From the NCBI RefSeq assembly GCF_024494385.1, contig NZ_JAEVLT010000015.1, positions 46,081 to 110,080 of the forward strand: a DNA stretch of 64,000 nt, read 5' to 3'. This DNA comes from Bacillus sp. EB600. Its GTDB lineage: Bacteria; Bacillota; Bacilli; Bacillales; Cytobacillaceae. Of this stretch, positions 35,375-44,315 are shown piece by piece (position 1 is the stretch's first letter; every line of letters starts with the position of its first letter). The notes below the pieces were generated by a model. The model was given only the letters and a program-made list of their open reading frames with translations, searched no databases and was not told the origin of the DNA. The position numbers were made by a program, and so were the translations under genes.

Positions 35375-35926
35375 GTGAAAAGACCTCTTTGGAAACTTAT
35401 AATAAAAACATTTTATAAAAATAACTCTAAACCAACCTATTTTGGGATAGGAAATAAGCATCTTGATGTGAACACAATGCGTTATAGGGTATTTGGTGCA
35501 GTCTGGCAATTACACAATGGTTATAGGTATATAATCGATTATTGGTTTGGTGATAATAAGAAAGAGATAGTCAATTTAATAAATTGTGGGGGATGGGCAA
35601 ACCTTGTAAACCAAGAAGGACAAATTGACAATGTTTATCAGATTGTTCGAGAGAAACAAGAAAGGGAACTTTGGAAAAAACGGATTAAACTACCGAATAA
35701 TATAAACCAAAAAAATTGGAATGGGAAAAAGACTGGGTGGTACATCATAAAATCATGTAAAAACTATCCTTGTACCTTGACCTGTATTCAAAAAACAAAA
35801 CATTCTATTTGGATTAAGCATGTATGTGTTTGTGAATCCAATAATGATTTAAAAAAATTCCTTAATTTAATTAACTTGGAACACAATATCAAATTAATCC
35901 CAGATGAATTCATTCATTCCGAGTGA
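35375..35926 (+). CDS. Unrecognised 183-aa protein between c-di-AMP riboswitch and kimA
   Basis: This basic, aromatic-rich protein has no signal peptide or membrane helix. Visible features are many Trp/Tyr (VFGAVWQLHNGYRYIIDYWF, KNWNGKKTGWYIIK) and clustered cysteines in the second half (SCKNYPCTLTCIQ, HVCVCES). I recognise no family. The GTG start at 35375 has only a weak upstream GGGGG site. The gene is AT-rich relative to its neighbours, which may mean acquisition. It lies on the kimA strand, 58 bp before it, and could be read from the riboswitch promoter. Confidence 0.6.
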   Translation: MKRPLWKLIIKTFYKNNSKPTYFGIGNKHLDVNTMRYRVFGAVWQLHNGYRYIIDYWFGDNKKEIVNLINCGGWANLVNQEGQIDNVYQIVREKQERELWKKRIKLPNNINQKNWNGKKTGWYIIKSCKNYPCTLTCIQKTKHSIWIKHVCVCESNNDLKKFLNLINLEHNIKLIPDEFIHSE

Positions 35927-35984
35927 TTTGATGTGGATATGTCAGTATAAAATGAAGGTTTACCATACTCAGGGGGAAATAATC

Positions 35985-37808
35985 ATGACATTTAAAAGGT
36001 TACTATTTGGTCGCCCCTTAAAATCAAGTGAAGCTGAAGCTGAAAAAATGCCAATGTGGATGGCATTACCGATTCTTTCGTCGGACGCACTTTCTTCAGT
36101 AGCTTACGGGACAGAAATGATTTTACTTGAACTGGCAACTGTAGGAGCCTTTGCTTTCTCCTTTTCATTGCCCGTTGCTATTGTCATTATTCTTTTGATT
36201 ACGATTCTTATTATAAGTTACAGACAAGTGATCGATGCGTATCCCCAAGGCGGGGGAGCGTATATGGTCGCAAAAGAAAACCTGGGAATGATGTGGGGAC
36301 GTTTGGCAGGAGTATCCTTACTTATTGACTACACCTTAACGGTTGCCGTTTCTATTTCTGCAGGAGTGCTTGCGATTACTTCCGCTTATCATGGAGTTTT
36401 GCCCTATATCGTGCCGATTGGATTAATTTTTATTTGGTTTATGGTATTGATGAACCTTAGAGGTACATCTGAATCTGGAAACGTATTTGCAATACCGACT
36501 TATTTGTTTATTTTTTGTATGTTAACCTTAGTTGGAAAAGGTTTATTTGATTGGTTAACTGGTGCACCTCAGGCTACTCACAATGTTTCTATTCCTACAG
36601 GTATACCAGCAGGCTTGACTTGGTTTGTTTTGTTAAAGGCATTCTCTTCAGGGTGTTCGGCGGTAACAGGGATTGAAGCGATTTCCAATGCTGTGCCCCA
36701 TTTTCGAAAACCCGCCCAAAAGAATGCGAAACGAACAATGCTAACATTAGGAGTGTTATTAGCTGTCATTTTTGGTGGAGTAACCATATTTTCACGAGTG
36801 TATGATATTCACCCAGACCCAACAGGAACCAAAACGGTTCTTTCTATGGTTGCAGAAGATGCCTTTGGACGGGGAGTATTTTTTTATATTATTCAATTTG
36901 CAACGATGATGATATTAGTATTAGCGGCAAATACAAGCTTTAGTGGATTTCCTATTTTGTCATCTATCATGGCACAAGACAAAAATATGCCTCGAATGTT
37001 TAGTAATAGGGGAGAACGGTTAGCTTTTAATTATGGAATAATCACACTGGGAGTATTAGCAAGTATTCTACTAATTGTATTTGGTGGCAGAACTGAAGCA
37101 TTAATTCCCTTATATGCTATTGGTGTTTTCTTATCCTTTACATTGGCTCAAGTAGGTCTGGTCTTAAAATGGACTAGAGAGAAGTCGCAGGGATGGAAAC
37201 GGAAAGCCATTATTAATGGAATTGGAGCTGTAGTAACATTCTTTGTCGTCATTATCTTTTGTATCACGAAATTTGCAGAAGGGGCTTGGATCGTCATTAT
37301 CATAACCCCGCTATTATTATGGGGAATCACGAAAATTAGTAAGCATTATGAAAATGTAGCTAAGAATTTAAAAGTTGATTTAACGGAGCCTCTTCCATTT
37401 GTAGAAACAGTAGTAATTGTTCCTGTTGCTGGTATTCATAAGGTAGTTGTTTCAACAATTGCATATGCAAAATCTCTTACCCCAAATGTAGTAGCTTTTT
37501 ATGTTGCCTTTTCACCTGAAGATGCTAAAAATATGGAAGAAAGATGGGAAAAGTGGAACCCAGGCGTTCGATTAGTAGTTGTTGTATCACGTTACCGTAC
37601 AATTATAAAGCCGTTAATTGAATTTATTGGACGTGCTGAGTACCGCTATGGCAAGCAAAAGAAAATAATGGTGCTATTACCTGAATTTATTACTCGGAAA
37701 TGGTGGCATCGCTTATTACACAACCAATCAGGATTTCGTATCCGCTCCATACTTTTTGCAAGAAAAGATGTTGTCGTTGCCACAGTTCCGATTCGTTTGA
37801 ATGATTAA
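35985..37808 (+). CDS. kimA: Potassium importer KimA
   Basis: This 607-aa APC-superfamily transporter has the same length as B. subtilis KimA (YdaO), a high-affinity K+/H+ symporter controlled by c-di-AMP. About 12 membrane helices span residues 30-455; ILSSDALSSVAYGTEMILLEL and AYPQGGGAYMVAKENLG are conserved N-terminal features. A cytoplasmic C-terminal domain of about 140 residues follows (VVIVPVAGIHKVVVSTIAYAK). ATG 35985 follows AGGGGG; upstream in-frame starts lack a site. The leader riboswitch is upstream, beyond the 183-aa gene. Confidence 0.93.
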   Translation: MTFKRLLFGRPLKSSEAEAEKMPMWMALPILSSDALSSVAYGTEMILLELATVGAFAFSFSLPVAIVIILLITILIISYRQVIDAYPQGGGAYMVAKENLGMMWGRLAGVSLLIDYTLTVAVSISAGVLAITSAYHGVLPYIVPIGLIFIWFMVLMNLRGTSESGNVFAIPTYLFIFCMLTLVGKGLFDWLTGAPQATHNVSIPTGIPAGLTWFVLLKAFSSGCSAVTGIEAISNAVPHFRKPAQKNAKRTMLTLGVLLAVIFGGVTIFSRVYDIHPDPTGTKTVLSMVAEDAFGRGVFFYIIQFATMMILVLAANTSFSGFPILSSIMAQDKNMPRMFSNRGERLAFNYGIITLGVLASILLIVFGGRTEALIPLYAIGVFLSFTLAQVGLVLKWTREKSQGWKRKAIINGIGAVVTFFVVIIFCITKFAEGAWIVIIITPLLLWGITKISKHYENVAKNLKVDLTEPLPFVETVVIVPVAGIHKVVVSTIAYAKSLTPNVVAFYVAFSPEDAKNMEERWEKWNPGVRLVVVVSRYRTIIKPLIEFIGRAEYRYGKQKKIMVLLPEFITRKWWHRLLHNQSGFRIRSILFARKDVVVATVPIRLND

Positions 37809-37828
37809 CAACGTAATCTTTACGAAAT

Positions 37829-37866
37829 AAAAAAGTTCAATGACCTATTCATTGGACTTTTTTGTA
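37829..37866 (+). terminator. Terminator of kimA
   Basis: AAAAAAGTTCAATGA (37829-37843) / TCATTGGACTTTTTT (37849-37863), with one G-T pair. Confidence 0.92.
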
Positions 37867-37950
37867 TATCAGTAATTGCTTTGGCTTTAACGATTAAAAA
37901 GGAATAAATAGGGAAAATTATTCATATAAGTGTATGAAGGAGTGGGGTAT

Positions 37951-38091
37951 ATGGAACAGGTATGTACTATTTGTGCAAGTGATAATAAGAATCTTGAAAA
38001 AGATGGAGAATCATCAGTTTTGATCATTTGTGAAAATTGTCTAAGAAACGATATTTTCCCACCTTTACTTGATAAATATTTCTTAAATTAA
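37951..38091 (+). CDS. 46-aa mini zinc-ribbon protein
   Basis: A 46-residue protein begins MEQVCTICASDNK and later has IICENCLRND, giving two CxxC knuckles 19 residues apart, as in a zinc ribbon. ATG 37951 follows AAGGAG with normal spacing. No other domain is present. Such mini zinc ribbons often bind nucleic acid or another protein; no function can be assigned. It is missed by a 60-codon length cut-off. Confidence 0.68.
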   Translation: MEQVCTICASDNKNLEKDGESSVLIICENCLRNDIFPPLLDKYFLN

Positions 38092-38322
38092 AATTTTAAA
38101 TAAGAAGATACTGATTCCAATGTATAGTGGGAGTAACTTATTTAGGGGGTAATTCTCTTTTTCAACTAATGAAGCAGTGTTAGTGAAACAGGGAACAAGA
38201 AAAAGGACCAAAGCGGTCCTTTTTCATTTGAAGAAATATCGTCATTGTAATTTAAAGGAAATAAATAGAAAAAAGGAAGACTAATTAAAGAAGTTTCCTC
38301 TAAAGTCGTATGAAGTGGTCTC
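38092..38322. other. Intergenic stretch with repeat-like text
   Basis: The phrase TTCAACTAATGAAGCAGTGT at 38161 resembles a TTCAACTAACGAAGCA-type motif common between genes in Bacillus. A terminator follows at 38200. No gene is supported. Confidence 0.35.
38200..38226. terminator. Intrinsic terminator
   Basis: AAAAAGGACC (38200-38209) / GGTCCTTTTT (38215-38224) is a perfect 10-bp stem. Confidence 0.88.
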
Positions 38323-38526
38323 TCAGTAGTCTGATACCTTATCGTTTAACACTTTTCTGCGGCATTTAGTAACCAAAACCAGATGATAGTAGAGTAAACA
38401 AGCAAAAGCATTCAGCCTATCAGCTGACGGCAATTCATCTCCACCTGATTTGTTGGGCTTGCGGCCGTAACACAAATCAGATGGAGTCCTCTTGCCAAAT
38501 GGGATAAATCCAATTGTTTTCATCAT
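38323..38526 (-). pseudogene. Remnant of an IS200-family transposase (TnpA) start
   Basis: The minus strand encodes LLYYHLVLVTKCRRKVLNDK, which closely resembles the beginning of IS200/IS605 Y1 transposases (YHLVxVTKYRRKV). It stops after about 67 residues, before the HUH and catalytic Tyr motifs, so it is a fragment. The preceding residues (SGGDELPSADRL) do not look like TnpA and may be part of the element's flank. No tnpB is visible. Confidence 0.65.
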
Positions 38527-38571
38527 GTTTTATCATCCTTCTTTTAAAAATACATTTCGGAGGTTTTTATT

Positions 38572-39201
38572 GTGGATCAAAATCGAATTAAACCTGCCAT
38601 AGCTGAAATATTACCCCATCCAAGTTCCTTTTTCCAGCAGTCCACCATTGATTTGGCTCAATCTTTACTAGGATGTTTATTAGTAAAAGAAACATTGGAA
38701 GGGACCGCAGGAGGGTATATTGTTGAAACAGAAGCCTATATGGGGCCAATGGATCGAGCTGCCCATAGTTATCAAAATAAGCGGACAAAACGAACAGAGA
38801 TTATGTATGCCTCAGCCGGACACGTCTATACCTACCAAATGCATACTCATTGCCTATTAAATGTTGTAAGCGGAGAAATAGAACAGCCGCAAGCGATCCT
38901 AATCCGCGCTATAGAGCCGTTAGTTGGAATCGAGTTAATGACTTTGCGAAGAGGTATGACCAATCAACGAAATCTAACGAACGGGCCAGGGAAACTAACA
39001 AAAGCCTTGGGAATTACCATGGAGGATTATGGACGTACGTTTTGGGAGCCTCCCCTATCTATTTCCAAGGGAATTGTTCCAACTTCCATTTCACAAGGAA
39101 AAAGAATCGGGATTGAAAACACCGGTGAAGCAAAGGACTATCCATGGCGGTTTTGGATCAGCGGCAACCCTCATGTATCCCGCCATCAAAAGGAAAGCTA
39201 G
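38572..39201 (+). CDS. 3-methyladenine DNA glycosylase (AAG/MPG family)
   Basis: This 209-aa base-excision repair enzyme removes alkylated purines. Signatures are DLAQSLLGCLLV, IVETEAYMGPMDRAAHSY (catalytic Glu region), HVYTYQMHTHCLLNVV and LTNGPGKLTKALGI. It corresponds to the YxlJ family of Bacillus. The GTG start follows GGAGG. It is monocistronic and ends at a bidirectional terminator. Confidence 0.9.
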   Translation: MDQNRIKPAIAEILPHPSSFFQQSTIDLAQSLLGCLLVKETLEGTAGGYIVETEAYMGPMDRAAHSYQNKRTKRTEIMYASAGHVYTYQMHTHCLLNVVSGEIEQPQAILIRAIEPLVGIELMTLRRGMTNQRNLTNGPGKLTKALGITMEDYGRTFWEPPLSISKGIVPTSISQGKRIGIENTGEAKDYPWRFWISGNPHVSRHQKES

Positions 39202-39227
39202 GGCCAGGGAATGATAAAAAAAAATGA

Positions 39228-39250
39228 AAAGAGCGAGTAATCCTCGCTCT

Positions 39251-39252
<2 letters not shown>
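39228..39252. terminator. Bidirectional terminator
   Basis: AAAGAGCGAG (39228-39237) / CTCGCTCTTT (39243-39252) with loop TAATC; it overlaps the cdd stop codon. Confidence 0.88.
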
Positions 39253-39691
<439 letters not shown>

Positions 39692-39695
39692 TTAT

Positions 39696-39866
39696 CTAAT
39701 GCTGAATAAGTCTTCCAATCCAATCAGCGACTATTCCTCCAAAGTAAACCCCAAAAATCCCAACGACTCCCGTTAGCACAGGTGGGGCAGGAATTGGAAG
39801 CTTTAAAAATTTAAATAAAACACCAACAAATAATCCTGCTAACAAAGCTAAGAAAATCTCTTTCAT
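39696..39866 (-). CDS. XapX-domain small membrane protein
   Basis: This 56-aa protein has two membrane helices and the XapX pattern KEIFLALLAGLFVGVLF, then KLPIPAPPVLTGVVGIFG. The family is named from a xanthosine gene neighbourhood and often lies in nucleoside salvage operons. Function unknown. ATG 39866 follows AGAGGG; it is 19 bp after the deoC stop. Confidence 0.82.
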   Translation of the reverse strand: MKEIFLALLAGLFVGVLFKFLKLPIPAPPVLTGVVGIFGVYFGGIVADWIGRLIQH

Positions 39867-39885
39867 CGTAAGCCCTCTTTTTTTA

Positions 39886-40560
39886 TTAATAATTGGCTGT
39901 GGAGATTTCACCATTCACAATAGCAATACCCGCGCTTGCACCAATTCTCGTTGCACCAGCTTCAATCATCGCTAGTGCGTCCTTACGGCTCCGTACACCT
40001 CCTGAGGCTTTAACACCCAGATCAGGACCAACTGTTTTTCGCATTAATTGAATATCAGCCACTGTTGCACCGCCTGTTGAAAAACCTGTTGAGGTTTTCA
40101 CAAAATCAGCACCAGCCTTTACGGCAAGTTCACAAGCCTTTACCTTTTCTTCATCCGTTAATAAACAAGTTTCAATAATGACTTTTGTTAGCGCTTTGCC
40201 CTTTGTTGCCTCAACAATTGCATGGATGTCCTGTTCAACAAAATCGTCTTGTTTGTCCTTAAGAGCACCAATATTAATCACCATATCCACTTCTGTTGCT
40301 CCATTATCAATTGCATTTTTAGCTTCAAAAGCTTTTGACTCAGTGGTAGTTGCCCCTAAAGGAAAGCCGATCACGGTACATACCTTAACTTCAGGAGTAT
40401 CAGCAAGCAGCTCAGCAGCTGTTTTTACCCAAACGGGATTTATACATACAGAGGCAAATTTATATTGTTTTGCTTCGTTTACGAGTTTAACAATTTCCTC
40501 CTTCTTTGCATCTGGTTTTAATAACGTATGATCAATCATATGTGCAACATTTTTGGTCAT
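39886..40560 (-). CDS. deoC: Deoxyribose-phosphate aldolase
   Basis: This 224-aa TIM-barrel enzyme splits deoxyribose-5-phosphate into glyceraldehyde-3-phosphate and acetaldehyde. Motifs are [38 protein letters not shown], the Schiff-base lysine in [16 protein letters not shown] (about 152), and [14 protein letters not shown]. It is first in the deoC-xapX-cdd operon. The ATG follows GGAAGG. Confidence 0.95.
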   Translation of the reverse strand: MTKNVAHMIDHTLLKPDAKKEEIVKLVNEAKQYKFASVCINPVWVKTAAELLADTPEVKVCTVIGFPLGATTTESKAFEAKNAIDNGATEVDMVINIGALKDKQDDFVEQDIHAIVEATKGKALTKVIIETCLLTDEEKVKACELAVKAGADFVKTSTGFSTGGATVADIQLMRKTVGPDLGVKASGGVRSRKDALAMIEAGATRIGASAGIAIVNGEISTANY

Positions 40561-40808
40561 CTTGAAAACTTCCTTCCAACTAATTATTCAAGTAAGAGAT
40601 AAACTCTATACCAAAGGTAACTATAACAAATTATCGGTAAACATTTCATAAATTTAATGCGATATTTTTATTATATGTAACCTTACTATTTCCTAATATA
40701 GAGAAAAATAAGTGAATCCACCTCATACTATTTTTCTAAAATACAAATTCTGAGCTGGAATTCAATGAGCTATTTTGGGTATGATTCAATTAAGGGGGCT
40801 GATGTATT

Positions 40809-42971
40809 ATGCTGCAAAGCCTTGGCGAAATTGTTTACCGCTATCGAAAATGGGTACTTGGGGCTTGGGTCATTATTATCTTAGGATTTGGACTTTTTTC
40901 TTTAAGGCTGCCAACGGTCCTTAGCGGAAATGGGTTCGAATTTAAAGGTGAGTACAATCTGACAAAAGAGATACTTGAAAAAGACTTTGGACAGCCAAAA
41001 TCATCCATTATCCTTCTTTTTCATCGTGATAAGATGATAAAGGATCAAGAATGGAAAAAGTATATTGATGATACCTTTAAAAAATTACTCGGGTTTGATG
41101 ATGTTAATACGATTACGACACCTTTTGATCGAGAAGGAATGCTGAAGGATTCCTATGCATATGGTCTTCTTTCCTTTAATAAAGGATCAGAAGACCTCGG
41201 CAAAGAAATTAACCAATTGAAAAAGAAATTAAAAAATAAACATGGTCTAACCGTGTCAATGACAGGAGAGCCAGTGATTGTCCAGGATCTTAATCAGGCA
41301 AGCCAGGAGGATTTAGCAAAAGCAGAAATGATTGGCCTTCCGATTGCATTATTGGTGCTGATTCTAGCCTTTGGAGGCGTTGTTGCTGCAGCTGTTCCGC
41401 TTATTATCGGGGTTGTGTCCATTTTAACTACAATGGGAATTGTCTATTTTTTTAGCTATAGTACACACTTGTCAATCTTTATCCTGAATATAGTTCCGAT
41501 GATTGGGCTAGCACTCAGTATTGACTTTGCACTTCTGTTTATTAATCGCTTCAAGGAAGAAATAACGAAACATCCGCTAAATGAAGCGATTCAAATAACC
41601 GTTTCAACCGCAGGCCGTTCGATTATTTTTTCGGGGTTTTGTGTTTTTATCGGACTATCTGGTTTGCTGTTTATCAAAATTGATATCTTTCAGAATGTTG
41701 CCCTGGGAGGAATGACAGTCGTATTTGTTTCGGCCCTCACGGCGATTACCTTTCTTCCCGCTTTATTATCTGGCGTGGGTCACCGGATTAACAAATTAAG
41801 CTTATTCCCGATCAAAGATAGCTCAACAACATTTTGGCATGCATTTGCCATTTACGTCATGAAACGACCAGTGGTCATGATGGTTGCTGCTCTTGTCATC
41901 CTTCTTGCTGGTTTTATCCCTGTAAAGGAGATGATTTTGAAAATCCCTGGGATTGATTCATTACCTGCAAATTACTCCTCCAGATTGGCCTATGAAACGT
42001 TTAAGGACAAGTTTGTTCCTATGGAAAAAGTTGATGATAAAAAAGTGACCATTGTATTTCAATCCAAAGGAAAAATGCTTACTGCAAATAACCTGGAAAA
42101 AGCTAATCAATTAGTCAATAAGCTTAAAAAAGATCAGCTTGTGAATCAAGTTGAGTCACTTTTTTCTGTAACGAAAACCAACAACGTACAGCAACTTTCT
42201 CAGCTTATGGCATTCAGGAACAACCAACAGATAGCACCTTTATTAGATTATTATGTTAGAGATAACAAAATGATCGTTGATGTTTATTTAAAAACAGGGA
42301 ACAACTCAAAGACTCGAAAGTGGGTAAAGGATTGGGCAAATAAGGAACTACCCTTAAAAACATTCTTTGGCGGTCAAATCAAATTTGAGCAAGAAATCTT
42401 TGATGAGATTTTTGATAAGGCTCCGCATGGACTTTTGCTAATTTTTGTTACAACCTTCATCATTTTGATGACTGCCTTTCGTTCTGTTGTAATTCCATTA
42501 AAAGCTATTTTAATGAATATCTTAAGCCTCGGATGTACATTTGGAATTGTTGTCTGGATTTACCAGCGGGGCCATTTTGGAATGAATCCAGTTGACATTG
42601 CGTTGATTCTGCCAGTATTCGTGTTTAGCCTTGTTTTTGGGTTATCAATGGACTATGAGGTATTTTTGATTTCAAGGATCCAAGAGTTTTATTTAAGTAC
42701 TGGTGACAATAGCAGGGCTACCGTTTTAGGCTTAACCTATACAAGTAAAATTATCACTTCGGCGGCAGCGATTATGATTGTCGTGACCGGTGCGTTTGCC
42801 TTTACAGGAGTTATGCCAATCAAGCAGCTTGGAGTTGGAATTGCAACAGCTATTTTCATTGATGCCACTATTATTAGAATGGTGCTCGTACCTGCACTCA
42901 TGAAGCTGTTTGGCGATTGGAATTGGTGGTTCTTCGGATTAAAAAATAAAAATGTTAAAAAGCCAGCGTAG
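40809..42971 (+). CDS. MMPL/RND-family transporter (YdfJ-like)
   Basis: This 720-aa protein has the RND layout: one helix, an extracytoplasmic loop, five or six helices, a second loop and a final set. The MMPL region includes IGLALSIDFALLFINRFKEE and its second-half counterpart VFGLSMDYEVFLISRIQEF, the charged helices used for proton relay. B. subtilis YdfJ is of similar length. The substrate is unknown; family members export lipids or drugs. No regulator is adjacent. Confidence 0.88.
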   Translation: MLQSLGEIVYRYRKWVLGAWVIIILGFGLFSLRLPTVLSGNGFEFKGEYNLTKEILEKDFGQPKSSIILLFHRDKMIKDQEWKKYIDDTFKKLLGFDDVNTITTPFDREGMLKDSYAYGLLSFNKGSEDLGKEINQLKKKLKNKHGLTVSMTGEPVIVQDLNQASQEDLAKAEMIGLPIALLVLILAFGGVVAAAVPLIIGVVSILTTMGIVYFFSYSTHLSIFILNIVPMIGLALSIDFALLFINRFKEEITKHPLNEAIQITVSTAGRSIIFSGFCVFIGLSGLLFIKIDIFQNVALGGMTVVFVSALTAITFLPALLSGVGHRINKLSLFPIKDSSTTFWHAFAIYVMKRPVVMMVAALVILLAGFIPVKEMILKIPGIDSLPANYSSRLAYETFKDKFVPMEKVDDKKVTIVFQSKGKMLTANNLEKANQLVNKLKKDQLVNQVESLFSVTKTNNVQQLSQLMAFRNNQQIAPLLDYYVRDNKMIVDVYLKTGNNSKTRKWVKDWANKELPLKTFFGGQIKFEQEIFDEIFDKAPHGLLLIFVTTFIILMTAFRSVVIPLKAILMNILSLGCTFGIVVWIYQRGHFGMNPVDIALILPVFVFSLVFGLSMDYEVFLISRIQEFYLSTGDNSRATVLGLTYTSKIITSAAAIMIVVTGAFAFTGVMPIKQLGVGIATAIFIDATIIRMVLVPALMKLFGDWNWWFFGLKNKNVKKPA

Positions 42972-42983
42972 GCTGGCTTTCTT
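42961..42983. terminator. Terminator overlapping the MMPL stop codon
   Basis: AGCCAG (42961-42966) / CTGGCT (42973-42978) followed by TTCTTTC. Confidence 0.75.
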
Positions 42984-42988
42984 TCTGT

Positions 42989-43330
42989 TCAGATATCCTT
43001 TGCATATTCCTGACTAGGCATTTTGTTTAACACAACATATAAGCTGACCGGCTCACTGCCACTATTGGTAAAGGCAAGCTCCTCTTCATCGCTGGTATGA
43101 ATTATATCAGCTCCCCTTACGATTGTTTCCTCGCCGTTAATGCTGATTGTTCCCATTCCGTTCAAAACGAACAAATACAACTCAGCCCCTGGATGTTTAT
43201 GGGCAGGAAGCTTCTGTCCAGGTAAAAAGTTTAGTACAAATGCTGTACTATCTCTTGTATTGAAAATCACTCTTTTTGTGAATTTCTGCTCATTATACTC
43301 TTGGTAATTTTTAATAGATTGCTGTTCCAT
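42989..43330 (-). CDS. Single-domain cupin protein
   Basis: This 113-aa cytoplasmic protein has a cupin fold. Metal-site motif 1 is LPAHKHPGAELYLFVLNG (H-x-H-x4-E type) and motif 2 is near ADIIHTSDEEELAFTN. Such proteins bind metal and often a small ligand; the substrate cannot be inferred. ATG 43330 follows GAGGAGGG. Confidence 0.85.
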   Translation of the reverse strand: MEQQSIKNYQEYNEQKFTKRVIFNTRDSTAFVLNFLPGQKLPAHKHPGAELYLFVLNGMGTISINGEETIVRGADIIHTSDEEELAFTNSGSEPVSLYVVLNKMPSQEYAKDI

Positions 43331-43544
43331 GATTTCCCTCCTCATATCCTTACTGATTTCATTTTAATTAAAAATTATTTTCAATTAATTGACTAGAATC
43401 ACACTTTTTTTATTTTGTATTATTAATTTCCATTTATGTATTGATTTGATCTAAAAAGGCCAAAGCTACTTGAACACCATTTCAGAAGAATTTACTGATA
43501 TGTCTTTCATCAGACCCTCAAACCAACCCCTACTAAAAGAAGGC

Positions 43545-43572
43545 AAAAAAATAGAAGCTCAACTGAACTTCT
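43545..43572 (-). terminator. Terminator of the 106-aa gene
   Basis: A 9-bp stem (43553-43561 / 43564-43572, one G-T pair) is followed on the minus strand by seven T. Confidence 0.82.
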
Positions 43573-43574
43573 AG

Positions 43575-43895
43575 TTAAAACATATACGAAAGAATCACTC
43601 TTTGCGGCAGCTCATATTCACCTTGTGATTTCTTTTTTAATTGTCCGCATGATGGCATTTCAAAGGAAAAGTCTGCTATTTGTTGTGGAACAACACCTTT
43701 TTGTTTTAGTTGATCAAAGACTTTGCTCATCGCATCTTCTGGGGAGATAATTTTCTTTGAATCATTTGCTTGTAGGTAATCGACGCATGTCTCAACTATA
43801 TTTTCATCAATTTGTTCTTGGGCAAAGACCAGCTTAGCACCTGCCATCTCTTCTACTTCATGATTTTCTAACTCAATTATGGTTGTAATGTTCAT
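43575..43895 (-). CDS. Uncharacterised 106-aa protein
   Basis: This acidic cytoplasmic protein (ENHEVEEMAGAKLVFAQEQIDENIV) has three cysteines, one in MPSCGQLKKKS, and no membrane segment. I recognise no family. The gene has a normal minus-strand terminator and the start fits an AAGG-type site, so it is probably real. It stands alone. Confidence 0.65.
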   Translation of the reverse strand: MNITTIIELENHEVEEMAGAKLVFAQEQIDENIVETCVDYLQANDSKKIISPEDAMSKVFDQLKQKGVVPQQIADFSFEMPSCGQLKKKSQGEYELPQRVILSYMF

Positions 43896-44059
43896 TTGTT
43901 GATTCCACCTTTCCAGAGTTCATTATAGATAAATTTTTTTACTTTGTTTATTGGAAGCGTTTAATTTCACTATTTAGTCATATATTTTTGACAAACTTCT
44001 GTCTTTTAACAGTGCATTTAGTTTTTTTGGAATGACCTCTTCCTTTATCATCTTAATAA

Positions 44060-44236
44060 ATTTTAATTGTATACTGATATAACAACATTTATTCCGATTA
44101 TTTGTTTCCTACAAAGATGGTAAACGGAAATAATTTAAAAATACACGCTCTTTACAAAAAGGTGAATATTGGCTATGATGAAGATAATATAATACGGATT
44201 TATTTTGGAGGAGCCTGTCACCACAGGCTCCTTTTT
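44060..44236 (+). promoter_or_regulatory. Possible attenuated leader of the ArsB/NhaD-type gene
   Basis: A TATACT box near 44071 is followed by a strong terminator, GGAGCCTGT (44210-44218) / ACAGGCTCC (44223-44231) plus TTTTTG, 80 bp before the transporter start. No gene ends here on this strand. The leader could be a conditional terminator or a small RNA; no riboswitch class is recognised. Confidence 0.45.
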
Positions 44237-44315
44237 GTCTTTTTTAGGATCAAAAGTATTTTTTCTATAATTATCGACACCGTATTAGTAGAGATACAAG
44301 AATAGGGGTGGAGAA

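Noticed and set aside
44102..44305. 67-codon frame before the ArsB/NhaD-type gene
   Set aside because: It contains a strong terminator hairpin, has no start signal and shows no recognisable protein features.
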